64,000 nucleotides of DNA from the NCBI GenBank assembly GCA_033026295.1, contig CM065172.1:12321665-12385664 (forward strand), in the 5' to 3' direction. Under the pieces are notes generated by a model, which was given only the letters and a program-made list of their open reading frames with translations, was not told where the DNA came from and did no database searches. Source of the DNA: Channa striata. Its lineage: Eukaryota; Chordata; Actinopteri; Anabantiformes; Channidae. The translations under genes and the position numbers were made by a program. This document shows positions 12,566-24,885 of the stretch, in pieces; position 1 is the first letter of the stretch, and each line of letters opens with the position of its first letter.

Positions 12566-15120
12566 GGCCTCAATCTAAATCATCTGCGTTATTGAGTAGG
12601 AAAGTGTTTTTTCCCCTAAAAGGGTAAAAGAAAATGGTAGAAAAATAATGTCAGCATGAATTATTTTAGCTTTGACATGACTTTACAAGAAAATGATAAC
12701 CAAGCGAGCAAAGAAAAGTCACATTTTTTAAATGGAGTGTGGTTGTAAGGCAAAAATGCTTCCCAGGCTGCAGTTGCCACAAACAAAAAGGTTTCTGCTG
12801 TTAGAGCTGAGCGTCATTGTGTTCAGGAAGTGTACAGACAGACATGTGCAGCCCACTTGGCTTCACTTCAAGAGGCCTTCAGGTGGCACCTCATGTATCA
12901 GGAAAGAGTGGCAGGTTCATTAATGAAAAGCTAACTGAGCCACCACACTTCAGTATCGATGATGTAGAGGGAGCCTCCCACAGATGCCTGGCTTCACATT
13001 CACATCTGGCATCAGTGGTAAACCTAACCAAGTGAGTAATGAATTACAGTTTAATAGAAGAAATTGGGGTTAGCTTGGGCATACTTTTTGGTAGTAGTAT
13101 TCATTGAAGCCAGGTCATCTAGTTTCTTAAATTTGTTTTATAAATACTTCCTGTATAGAATCGTGTGTTTTCTTTCTAAGGAGGAATACAACTCAAATGT
13201 GTTCCTGTGGCCTCAGTTTCAAATCTATTCTGAAAGCTTTCCTAATAATTTTTTTCAGGAAATCTCCTTGTTGTGCTTTACCCCAAACAATTTACTTTAT
13301 TGTCAAGGAAACACTGAATCGCATGGTACCATCCCATCTGGTGTAAATTACTAAATGCCAACATATTCATGTCAGATGTGCAAACATTTTGATCTGTGCA
13401 AAATTGAGAATGCAACTTGAATGGAGAAAAAAACAGTTCCACTGGTGGACAAAGCCACTCCAATCTCCATTTACTCCCCAAGAGTGCACATGCCTTGTGG
13501 GGGAATATATTGGCTCTCCTTTCCCTTTGCTTGCTTCACTGCGTCAGCCATGCTGGGGCAGATTAGCTGCCATTCCCTTAGTCTGTGCCGGGGTTTTGTC
13601 TGAGCCACCAACATGTGGTTCCAATAGAAGAATGCACAAACCCATCAGAAACACTTTCCACACCCACAGCTTCAAATTCCAGCCAGGCCCTGGGAGACGG
13701 CAGCCCTTACTGTTACATAGTCCCTCTGATTAAATCCCAGATTAAGTGGAGGAGATAAGTCGACCTGTCATTGGGGATATGGGACTGAGGAGATGACCAT
13801 CTTTAGGAAAGCTTAAGAAAAAACAGATGATGGATCAGGGATTAATTTAATATTTATTTTTAGATAGGGAGCAGGTTAATTAAATTTATCTGTCCATAAA
13901 CAAAAGTGGAAACTCTGTGACTTAGTGAAAATCATAAGTTAACTCCTGAACACTGTCAGAGCAGCTCTAATACAGTGACTTGCTAAATTATAATTGCAGC
14001 TCAGTATAGTTTACTGATCGATTTTGATTCAATATTTCAAGCCACAAAGGCTTTATTTGATTAGTCAGACATAAATGAAATCTGTTAAGACTGCACAGTA
14101 CTCCGGGAAGTTAATAACAAAGCATAACTCTGTGTGTCAGCGTCAGTGGGCAATGACTGTCACTAGAGCCTGAAAATTACTACCTTAGCCTTATTAATGG
14201 ACTAAAAATATGATTTAATGGCCATTAAAATGCGTAAAGCTACCTGCTGGCCATCGTTCTGTGCTTTGATCTTTCATCTCATCATTTACAAAAAAAAAAA
14301 CCCTCAAGTTAACAAGTAGCCAAGCCCACGTAGAAAGAAAAGTTCAAAACTGCCCAAAAAATGTTTGATAGAAACAGCAACCTCAGCTAATTGTTTTTCA
14401 ACCTTTTTAAGCCCTAATATCGTCTTGAGTTATTCAATTAGAACTACTAGGGAAAATCTCTTCAATATACCTAACTAATTTATTAGGCCTTTTTTTTTTT
14501 ATTATGGTGTCATTTGTCATCTTTCTTTATTTACAAAAATCCTACAGTTATGACAACAACAAATGTGAGGCTCACTTACTAAGCCGGACTAATTATCACT
14601 TCCTTCCCTCTGAGTTCTGTGAACGTCCACTGTCCTTTGGAGGCTCATGGGGATCCGGGGCCTCCGTGAACTCTGTTCAATCACTGCCACCTTGTGGTTT
14701 GACGTTGAACTATATTCTACAGGATGTCTTTATATTTCTCATTTCAGATGTTTTTTGTGAATTTGTTCAAACGCACTCAAGTCTCGTGATGACGAATGGC
14801 CACTAATTAATTGACTCCATCACAAAAATGTTAGTCTATAAGTAAATATTATGTTTTAATGTTCATAATGTTTAGCAACGGTTGTGACACTATGTAATTA
14901 CACATTATAACTGCAGTATATAGTTGCGAAATATTGACTTAATTCATTTTTTCATCCTACATTTGTGTTGGTTATTTGTTGGTAACACAGAAATAAATAT
15001 GTGAGCAAATATGCACAAAACATAAACGATGAGCAATGTTTGACTTCGTTCGCACGTCGATGTCCAACCTACGTACGCGTCTCCGTGGATGATTGACAGC
15101 CACTTTAAAGTTATCCACCC
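12566..15120. other. Intergenic region alx3 to rbm15
   Basis: About 2.5 kb without a supported gene. Open frames are under 115 codons and show no family signature. It contains A/T-rich blocks and no obvious mobile element. Human genes found between ALX3 and RBM15 (UBL4B, SLC6A17, KCNC4) are absent. Confidence 0.6.
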
Positions 15121-15129
15121 ACTTTTCAG

Positions 15130-15181
15130 CCAATCAGGACAAAGGGGTGGGTCCTTACGCTAATCTGTACAAAATGGCGAC
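15130..15181 (+). promoter_or_regulatory. rbm15: rbm15 core promoter: CCAAT box and YY1-like element
   Basis: CCAATCAG lies at 15130-15137, followed about 35 bp later by AAAATGGCGAC (15171-15181), which matches the YY1 initiator-type element common at TATA-less housekeeping promoters. The surrounding sequence has raised CpG content and no TATA box. This places transcription start near 15150-15200 and gives a short 5' leader before the ATG at 15317. Motifs are seen; the assignment is inference. Confidence 0.5.
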
Positions 15182-15316
15182 TGTTGTTGTGTTGCCGCAG
15201 GGTCAGTGAATAAATCCGCTTTTCATTTCGTTTGTTTTCTGCACCGACTGGCAGAAACAAAGCTAAAAACACAATTGCGAACAGGCGCCCGAAAGGTCTG
15301 CTCTGTGTGCAGAGAA

Positions 15317-17870
15317 ATGAAAGGGAAAGAGCGGTCGCCGATCAAAAAACGCTCTCGGGCCTTGGACGATATTCGAGACAGGGGAGGATGCCATCCGACC
15401 AGCAAGAAAATGGGGGCTCTGTCCGTGTCCAGTGGAAGCAATAATGGGAACAGCTCGACGAAAAGCGACGGTGGCTCAACGAGGAGGAGTCTTCTTGGTG
15501 AGAAAAGAGACAGAGACTTTGACGGCCACAGTCGGACTGGAAACAACCACAGTTGTCAGTCTGCCGCCGCTAGCTCCGTCGGTAAAAACCACAGCCTGAG
15601 CCTGACGCTGGATTTAGCCTCGGCGAGGACCACATCACGGGGGGAGCCGCGGGTCCAGCCGCCCAGCATCGAGAGTGAGTACAAAACCCTGAAAATAAGC
15701 GACCTCGGCACCCAGCTGAGCGACGAGGACATAGAGGACGGACTCTTTCCACGAATTTAAAAAATTCGGAGACGTGAGCGTCAAGATCAGCCGTAGCAAC
15801 GACGAGCGCATCGCGTTTGTGAACTTCAGGAAGCCGGAGGACGCCCGAGCTGCGAAGCACGCCCGGGGCCGGCTGGTGCTGTACGACCGGCCGCTGAAAA
15901 TAGAGGCCGTGTACATAAACCGGAGGAGAAGCCGCTCTCCCGTGGAGAGGGACTTGTACGGCGCAGCTCAGAGCCACAGACATTTGCAGAGACCCCTCTC
16001 GCCCACTGGGCTTGGATACAGAGACTATCGGCTTCAGCAGCTGGCCTTGGGACGGCTCCCCCCTCCCCCGCCGCCCACATTACCCAGAGAACTGGAGCGG
16101 GACCGAGAGTTCGCTCTGTTTGAAGCCAGGGCACGTCCGGCTTTCATTGCAGAACGAGCACCTTTTCGCGAGGAGGATTTTATATCTCCAGAAGATGACC
16201 AAAGAGCAAATCGGACGTTATTTTTGGGCAATCTGGACATAACTGTTACAGAGGCAGACCTGAGACGAGCTTTTGATAGGTTTGGGGTCATAACAGAGGT
16301 GGACATTAAGAGACCTACGCGGGGACAAACCAGCACATATGGATTTGTTAAATTTGAGAACCTTGACATGGCTCACAGAGCCAAGCTTAGTATGTCTGGT
16401 AAAATAGTGGGCCGCAACCCTATAAAGATAGGATATGGTAAAGCGACTCCCACTACGCGCCTTTGGGTTGGCGGACTCGGACCATGGGTTCCTTTAGCTG
16501 CCCTGGCAAGAGAATTTGATCGTTTTGGCACTATAAGAACCATTGACTACAGAAAGGGGGACACGTGGGCCTACATTCAGTATGAAAGTTTGGATGCTGC
16601 ACAAGCAGCATGCACACACATGAGGGGCTTCCCACTGGGAGGTCCGGAGAGGAGACTTAGAGTGGACTTTGCAGACACAGAGCACCGTTACCAGCAGCAG
16701 TTCTTGCAGCCTCTCCCAATACCACCATTTGACATGGTGGCAGAGTCGTTTGTCCACCGTGCTACCCCTGAATCGTTGCGGGTCAGGGAACGGACTCCAC
16801 CACCACTTCACTTCAGGGAGAGAGAGCTCTTCCCTGGGACAGAGTGGGCCAACCCAGCTATTCGGGAACGGGTACGTGCCTCACCCTTTGAGCCTCTGGA
16901 GCACTTGGAACGTGAGCGGCGGGCACAGGAGCCTTGGTCGTTAGAACGAGAACTGCAGGGACGAGAACCTCTACGCAAGCGGCGCGTGATGGAGGATGGG
17001 CGTCATATAGACCACTCGCCGGATAGCACAGAGAGGACAGTACGGCGTAGGCGCGCTTCTCCGGATGGCAGTCCTGGAGGCAGCAGCAGAGATGGTGGTC
17101 GTTTCAGTGACTCAGAACGCCCTGTCCGTGGCGAGAGAACCTCTCCTGCACGAGAACGTCACAGCAGCCTGGAAAGAGGCGGTGCTGAACGGAGACTCAA
17201 AGTTCAGAATCTCTCTGACAAAGTTCCTTCAAGCAGCAGTGTTTCGGCAGTTGGCGAGCGTAAGCGAAAAGCAGGTGATGGTGGTAAAGGGCCCGCCAAA
17301 AGAGAACGTTCTGAGAGCAATTCCAAAGGATCCCTGCCACCCAAAGCAGATGGGACTAAACTCAGTTTGGCCTGGCATGGAATGCTGCTGCTGAAAAACA
17401 GCAATTTCCCAGCAAACATGCACCTGTTGGAGGGTGACCACAATGTAGCCAGTGACCTGCTCGTTGACGGAGCAACAGGGAGTCAAGTGAATGAGCTCAA
17501 AATCACCCAGCGTCTCCGTTTAGACCAGCCCAAACTTGACGAGGTGTCCCGGCGCATCAAGGTGGCAGGTCCCGGCGGCTACGCAATCCTGCTGGCGGTC
17601 CCAGGAACCACAGAGGATACGTCTTCATCCGACCCTGCAGCTTCAACTCAGCGGCCGCTTCGTAACCTGGTGTCCTACCTCAACCAAAAGCAAGCTGCTG
17701 GTGTCATCAGCCTGCCTGTGGGAGGGAGCAGAGATAAAGACAACACGGGGGTTCTTCATGCTTTCCCACCCTGTGATTTCTCCCAGCAGTTCCTGGATTC
17801 CTCTGCCAAAGCTCTGGCTAAAAGTGAAGAGGACTATCTGGTCATGATTGTGGTTCGTGGAGCATCTTAA
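15317..17870 (+). CDS. rbm15: RBM15 RNA-binding protein, frame broken by one extra base
   Basis: Nuclear RRM/SPOC protein of the spen family, known to recruit the m6A methyltransferase complex to RNA and to act in haematopoiesis and splicing. The CDS lies in one exon, as in other vertebrates. The start ATG opens MKGKERSPIKK, as in human. As written, the frame stops at 15758-15760. Ignoring one C at 15749/15750 restores the family sequence EDGLFHEFKKFGDVSV and gives about 850 residues. Domains on that numbering: RRM1 about 122-200, RRM2 about 299-372 (TLFLGNLDI), RRM3 about 380-455 (TRLWVGGLG), an Arg/Glu/Ser-rich linker, and SPOC about 680-848, ending EEDYLVMIVVRGAS. Everything else is intact and strongly conserved, so an assembly or sequencing error is more likely than a pseudogene. 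Confidence 0.93.
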
Positions 17871-17898
17871 AAAAAATCAGAACACACTAAGTTCATGT

Positions 17899-17925
17899 AA
17901 AAAAAAAAAAAAAAAAAAAAAAAAA
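17899..17925. repeat. A27 homopolymer just after the rbm15 stop
   Basis: A pure A run followed by CAA-rich sequence, 29 bp after the stop codon. No AATAAA precedes it, so it is not the trace of a processed transcript tail. It would be prone to internal oligo-dT priming in cDNA libraries. Confidence 0.9.
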
Positions 17926-18724
17926 CAACAACAAAAAAACAAAACACCTGCTGTATGTCAGTAACTATTGCATGCTGTGTGTTCTGCATTATGGGGTACA
18001 CTAGTATGGTTCTTGAGTGTTTGTATGTTGCTATGTAATCCACTAAAAGGACAAACTGTGCCCTCCTTTAAAACTAAAAAGGTGTGTGTTTGAAGTGATT
18101 TTCAAAAGAGTGTATGGATAGCTCACTAAGTCATAAACTTACAGTAGCATTTAAGGAAAACATTTCAATTATCTAGAAAAAATGGGTCATTGACAGGGTT
18201 TAAATTTTAGCTTCCCAGATCTATCACAAGCGAAGAACTTGAAAATTCAGAAAAGAAATGAGTGGACACAATAACACTTCACCACAGCACAGTTGTAAAC
18301 ATTTGCCTCACTTAATATGGCCTCTTTAAATCTACATATTCCTGTCAAAGTGTTACCAAAAAAAAGAATATGTATCTCCACAAACATGTTTTAAAAAGTT
18401 CAAATATGGTTTCTGGGCTGTTGAACTGTATTGCCTTAGATTGTGCTTGTGGTGTTATTGTGTCTTCTTCTGACTTTACATGAAGGAATCAAAAGATACA
18501 ATTTTCAAACCTTTGAACAGTGCAATAATATTTCTAGTATAATCAAGTATTGGTGAATTAATGGAAAGATGAGCGTTTCTTTTTTTTAATTCAGGAAAGG
18601 TGCAGTGAATGATTTAGTCCAGCAGCTACAAAGCTAATCTCTTTGCAGATTAATCCCTGTTCATATTTTAAAGGTCAGCACATCACACACAACTCTTCTC
18701 CAGTACACCATGCTCCAGTGTGTG

Positions 18725-18752
18725 TTTTTTTTTTTTTTTTTTTTTTTTTTTT
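18725..18752. repeat. T28 homopolymer
   Basis: A pure T run inside the presumed rbm15 3' UTR. It forms an imperfect complement to the A tract 0.8 kb upstream, so the transcript could pair with itself here. Confidence 0.9.
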
Positions 18753-21700
18753 GTTCAACCACCCTAGCTAATTTAAATTTTGATTTAGATTCCCCCCCAT
18801 ACTGAACCATGTGTGCATTCCCACAATTGATTTTGAAAGTAACCAATTCAAAAGCCTCTAGAGATACAGCTCATACATTTCAGTTAGCAACATTGTCGAT
18901 TGTTTGAATAATTTTTTTTTTAGACTCATGTTTTTTTGGAATTGTGTTTGTAAGTATTGGAGCACTAATCAACCCAGTGTGTGCCCAGGCTATTGGTAAA
19001 ACTAAATTGTCATGTCAACGTTATGTGGAATGCTGAATAGTAACAGATGTAAGAACATTGCCCAGGGAACAACCCATAACACGATACACATAGTATAGCA
19101 AAAGATATACTATAGGCTTTTCATATTTTTTATTTCATATTGTATTTAGTGCATCCCTACCTAAAAATGGTGGTGTAATGTGACATGAAAACTACACTGG
19201 TAATGGATAAAAAGCTTAGATACTTTTGTGTTGACGTTGGACAGTTTTTTATTTTTTTATTTTATAGTTTTTTTTTTTTTTTTTGCTCTGGAACCAGTCT
19301 TCGTAAAGTAATAATAATTTTCAGTAAATTGTTGGTACAAAGTAACAAAAACCTAATATTTGTTCAGTAAGTAGGTCTTTGTAATTTTAAGGTTTTAGTG
19401 GTACTTTAACAGTTAATGTTTTAATTACAATTTTAAAGGTTTAAATTTCAAAGAAATTTACTTTTGCCTGCCAACATGTTCCCAAGGCTGGCTTACTTAT
19501 TTTATTTTGCCATTGTATGTTTGCCATGCAATAGTAATCCACTCCAAATTATAAATGTTTGTGTTTGGTTTTAAATGTATTGAAAATATTCATGTATGGG
19601 GAAGTTGTTGTGTGTCAACATCACACTCACTGCAACGTTGGACTCCTGAGGAGACGAATGCAGAGCTGAAAATCTCTGCGGAGAAGGCAACCTAGTGTTT
19701 GTGACTCCTCACTGATGAGGCTTTTAAGTTGTGTAGCCCACCCGCACCTGTGCTGACTTCTGTTTAAAATGGAAAATTGAGCAATGTACACTTTGTCATG
19801 GGAAAGGAAAATCCATAGAGCTCATCCGAAGCTGTTGACATACCTGAAAGTGCGTTTGGGCACCTAATGTGACCGATTATCAATAAATTGTTCATTTGAA
19901 GGGAAACCTGTTTCTTCGATGGAAGTGAATTGAAGAAACAAGCTGCCATACTTTATTGTGTTTCGAAGGAGTTGTCACTTGAAGTTTTGTTTCTGCACAC
20001 GAAAAGGGGAACGATTTGCAGTTTGTTTAGCACCAGCGAAGAGCGACCCCTGTTTTGTGTGAGGATCGCTGTATGCTCACAGGCCTGTTCTCAGCTCCTA
20101 AGTTGCCCAACATAAATTACTCCCCCCTGATTTCCTGTAATACCCTCAACTGGTTCCTGTCGGCTTGTGAACACCTGATCAGCATCGAGGAGCCTCCGCT
20201 GCCCCCTGCTTACAGCCAGAGTGCAGTTTGCAGTGTGAAACACTGGCAGATTCAGGACAGCGGTGCAGTCCAGGAAGCGAGGGCTGGAGCAAACAACAGC
20301 ATGTCCAAGTATCCTGCTGTCTTCCCTGGTCGGTCACTCAAAAGTTTTCATGTGCGTTGTTCCTGGTTCTAAATAGGAGCTGAGGAAATCCCATCACCGC
20401 CTGTCACACACTCCGCTCGGGAGATTGTGGGTGACACCGCTCTGAAATTTCCATAGCAGATACTGTTCAGGCTGTCTCATTGCAGAGGCCAAGCTGAACG
20501 ACTGGGCTGATTTGTCTTTATTGTACTTTGCCCAGTTATGATTTGATTTGACCTAATGTTTGTTTCAGGGAAGAGGAATGGCCAACTCAGCTCAGCTAGG
20601 AATATTGTTTTCCCCCGTCTTTGTGCTCTCCTCTGATTGAACTCTCTCCGAGGAGAAGAGTGAAGAAGTGTTTGCTGTGCTGAGGCTGTACGCTGCTGTA
20701 TAATGAGATCTGCTGCAGCATGGGAAAGAAACAGAACAGGCCAAATTGTTTACTCTTTTTGACACCACTGGAAGGAATCCACACCGCTGATCCCACCCAC
20801 CTCCTCCTCTAGGAGACCTCTTTTTTTTTTGTAAAGTGCCCTTTACAAATTTCAGGCCACTTTACACAAGAAAGAAAGTTTCCCACTGCCTTCCATTTTA
20901 GTCTTATCGCTGTGTCCTGTGCTGAGAAGGACCCCTTACGTCACTAGAAAAACATTGCCATCTTGAGGACTGTGGAGCAACTACTTTTCCTCTCTCATAC
21001 TCATCTACCTGATACATCACACTCATGCACACCCAACAGCCAGGACAGAGCTGGTTTCACTGTACAACTGGTGAGTAAGGACAACAAGTGCTGCCTGCCA
21101 GGTCTGTATCGGTGGGTTAGGCAGCAGCGGTAAGTATAAAGTGTCAACACCACAGTTTACAGGAACGAATGCAGTATGGCACACAGGTTTCTTTCCATAG
21201 TTATCATTTTTACTGATTGCAACTGGCTGAAATCCCAAACCCTAGTGTAAGATAACTGGGACATTTAGGGCCCACAGAAATGTTTAGTTCATCACAGCCA
21301 GAAATATGATAGATGGACTCTGAGCACTTGAATAAGGGCTTTAGTAAAAGGTTGGCTTTTGATTACATAAATGACAAAATGACTGTTACATGAAAGATTG
21401 AAATGCTTAGATATGAGGCAGTTAACATTTTGTGAGTTTTTACAGTAAAAGTCACTGCTGTGATGACTGATATAACTACTCAACATTTAGTTTTTGCAGC
21501 ATTAATCATATTCATCCAATTCATTTTGATAATTTATGTTAGTGATGGGAAAAGTAGATATGGTTAATGTAATGTATGAGAAGGATCTTGATTAAGATGT
21601 AAATTCAGTTATAAAGCAAGCAGTTTTATAACTGAATCATAAAAGAAGGTGGTCTATTAAGATATTCCTGGTCACGGATTGTAATTAGGCTAAATTAAGC

Positions 21701-22814
21701 TATTATCAGATTATTTCTCTTAAAGCCTGAAGTGTAATCAGTTCACTGTTATAGAAATTATACTTAAATACTATAAGTTAATTTAAAAAACAAGAAATTG
21801 GCTTCTGGTATGGAAGACTGGGAGTCTACAGTTAAAAAAACTTAATGAAATGGAGAGGAATAATGTCAAATTCCCAGGACATTACAAAGGCATCACATGG
21901 CACCTGTTAGTAATCGAAATATAGCCAGTGAAATTAACCCTGTTTATGTACAGTCATTTTTACTCTTGCAGTCTGCACCTCCTCTTACTGATGTCAGGAT
22001 GGTTTACTCAGCTCCCAGTGTACGCAGGCTGTATTTATTTGATAGAGGTTTGTAAATGAGAAGCACACAACTAAATATGCTTTGTAACTCCTTAATGTTA
22101 CAGTGAGACTTGCCCAATCAAACTGTTTTTTTAACTAGGAGTAAAAGTGCAAATACAGCTGTTTAAAACTACCCAATTACATGTAAAAGTCCTGCATGTA
22201 AAATATTACATAAAGTAAAATTACATAAGTATTACCAGCAAAATGTTCAATATGAAATCTAATAGTAAAGTGTAAAGTTGTGTAAAATGGAAAGTTTTGT
22301 AGCAAAGTGCAAGTACTTCAAATTTGTTTTGTAGCAAAGTAAGTGTACTGAATTATTTTACATCACAGCTCATCAAATGCTACTGGAGCAACAAAAACTT
22401 CCACTGGACTGTGTTTTGGAGAGTTTGTTTCAAAATCAGATTTCCCAATTTAGGAAAACGTTTTACTTATACACAATATTTGTAAAATAGTGTCAGCTGG
22501 TTTACAATGTTGCATTGTAGAACCTTCTCAGTTCACAATGTATGCTACGTTTTCTCATACATTACTGTGAGAAAGATCAACTGATTTATTTGACAGACAT
22601 CTCAATATAAAAGCCACAAAATAAGCCAATTAAAATGTCACATTTGATTTATGTTTTCAGTTTGGACAGCAGAGCATTTTTGTTACTTAGATTTCTCAGA
22701 ATGAATGTGCAATACCAAACATTTTTCATAATTTACTTTCAAAGCAATTAAGTGACCAATAAACACTTTAAACTGCTGTTAACATTGAAACATGTTTGCA
22801 TCTGTCCTATACAG

Positions 22815-22892
22815 AACTCCACTGGACAGCAGGTTGTGCATCACCTTGTTCCCAGGCCACCAACAACTATCGGACATCAGGTGTCCTCCTAT
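22815..22892 (+). other. Candidate orphan exon, 26 codons
   Basis: A 78-bp segment sits between a good acceptor (tatacag) and a consensus donor (gtaagt), is open in a phase-0 frame starting NSTGQQVVHHLV, and is followed 155-215 bp later by two AATAAA hexamers (23047, 23103). No companion exon is recognised. It may belong to an unknown transcript or a long non-coding RNA, or be chance. Confidence 0.2.
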
Positions 22893-24359
22893 GTAAGTAA
22901 TCTAAGCCTTTCTAAAGTTTTTTTTAGATTTTGAAAGTTTTATTGGAAAAACTGTTAGCCTTAAAGCCTTAAAGTTGATGTTTATTGCTATACATGCATC
23001 AAGCTTTTGCAGAGTGTACCTTTAAACCCCTGATAAGTATTGATGTAATAAAATGTACATGATATTTTGCTTATTCGTGTTTCTATGTCTAACAAATGTT
23101 TCAATAAAATATGTAAAATCTGTAGCAATTTGAGTTATTTGCAATTCTGGTATGTATTACTTTGAATCACCCAAGAACAGTCAAACATCAGTTTAATACA
23201 GTTGAATGCACACTGTAAAAGGCTTTAAAAAGTGGATTGAAACAGGATATCTACGATTGGTTAAGCTGGAATAGTTAATCCAGGAGCCAGAATAGTGACT
23301 AAACAATGTTTCACCCAGAAATGCAATGTCAGCAACAACAAAGAAAACAAAACAAAAAAGATCCTAATGCTATCAGACTTCAGTCCAACAGACATTAAAA
23401 TATGTCAACATATTGCTTTAAAATTACATTTTCCAGGTAACAAACAAGTAAAATAATCCCAATCCAAATTCACGTTTAAAGCAGCACTTTTATATAAAGT
23501 TTTACAGTAGAAAATATTCTGTGGGCAGCAGTCACAAAAGCATATTGGTGGTAAATGCAACTGTGAGCCAAAAGAGCTTTATGCATGACTGTAGGTGTTG
23601 AAACAATACAAAGAGCCTTGCTCAGTATTGTGAAAATGAGTTGAGGGGAAATAATTCGGGACTAATTGAGATAGCATTCCTTGAGTAGAAGCCTTCCTCT
23701 TCCACAAGAGGGCGGCACAACAGAGCACATGTCCATTACAGGGTCCAGGGCCAGACTGGTCGAAATTATACACATGAATTTGAACTAATATTAATCTTCA
23801 AGTTATTGGTAGGTTTCTAATGTGTCTTTGGCTGACATCACAGATTAGTAAAGATACAGTACAGGAGCTAGTAAGGCAAACAGTTGTGAAAATTCATTCA
23901 ATGAAAACTGAAACATCTATTGTATAAAAACGATTCAGCAATTAACAGAGTCCCAAGAATAAATGCAATAAAAATTTAAATAGCATTTCCTTTAACTGAC
24001 TGTGCAGGCACTGTGAAGGGTGGGCGACATAAAACATCTTTGTTACACAGCTGGTCAGAGATTTACCGACCGAATCTATAAAATCATACTTAACACACAT
24101 TCACACATAAAAACACTTGGACCTGGACCAAACAGACTGGTTCTTGTGTGAGCTGGTATCTTTGCAACCATTACCATGAGCTGTTTATCTAGGGAGGATC
24201 TGACACCCATCCTACATGTGATCAGCTGGGTGTAACCCGCTGCAGGGTTTCCAACTGAAAGATAATGTCACTGAGATATTTAAAAACATATTTTCATTCT
24301 TGACAACAAAGGAAGAAAGGCAGTTTCTAGGTGCCTCCTAGGAGTATGTTAAAAGTATC

Positions 24360-24885
24360 TAAAGTGTGAGTTGTAGATGAAGAACTGAAAAAATCTGTAG
24401 TTTAATAGCTAAAGGCATTTGAAGTTTCACTTGTAAATGTGTTCCCTGTAAGTTGTCAGAGCTGTAAAGGAGAAGCTGAAAACAGCTGAACGTTTGCAGA
24501 GTAAAAGGAGTTAAATTGCCATTTTCAGTTATACTGAACAATGAAAGCACTTAAGTGGTCAATGAAACACTAGAGATAAAGTTTGTTGGTGTGTGAGCAG
24601 TGTGTGAGTATTGAAGTGTTACATGACTTCAAATACCAGTTCAGGAGTAAAAGATTAAAGCAGTTTGCTTGTCAGTTGACATATATAATTGAAAGCAGCT
24701 AAACTGTCTCTTGAAATTTGAGTGGTTGAGATTTCAGCTGACCTGTGTGCACTGTGACCAGTTGAAGCATCTGTTGGTATGTTGGCACTATCAGCATAAG
24801 AGATGAAAGCAGTTGACATGTTTACATATTTTACATTGCATAAAAGGGTTTAAGGGTTACGGTGTGTGAAAGAAGTTGAAAGGTC
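24360..24885. repeat. Degenerate dispersed motif array, core GAAAGCAGTTGA
   Basis: Variants of GAAAGCAGTTGA recur at irregular spacing of about 50-150 bp, for example near 24475, 24543, 24691, 24804 and 24868, mixed with related AGTTGA and CAGCTGA fragments. It looks like a decayed minisatellite or tandem-derived repeat rather than coding DNA. Confidence 0.4.

Larger units (their letters stand above)
17871..19887 (+). other. rbm15: rbm15 3' UTR with candidate polyA signal
   Basis: Non-coding AT-rich sequence after the rbm15 stop, with an AATAAA at 19882-19887. A long 3' UTR is usual for RBM15. Where the transcript really ends cannot be seen; other cleavage sites are possible. Confidence 0.4.

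Noticed and set aside
15206..15316. Upstream in-frame start for rbm15
   Set aside because: The frame is open from about 15206, but the ATG at 15317 gives the conserved MKGKERSP start; the upstream part is 5' leader.
15317..17925. rbm15 as a processed retropseudogene (single exon, frameshift, A tract)
   Set aside because: RBM15 coding sequence is naturally in one exon, the A tract has no preceding AATAAA, the gene has its own promoter motifs, and it keeps the conserved position beside slc16a4.
20055..20372. 105-codon plus-strand frame
   Set aside because: No recognisable domain, no clear splice signals; within chance for this length.
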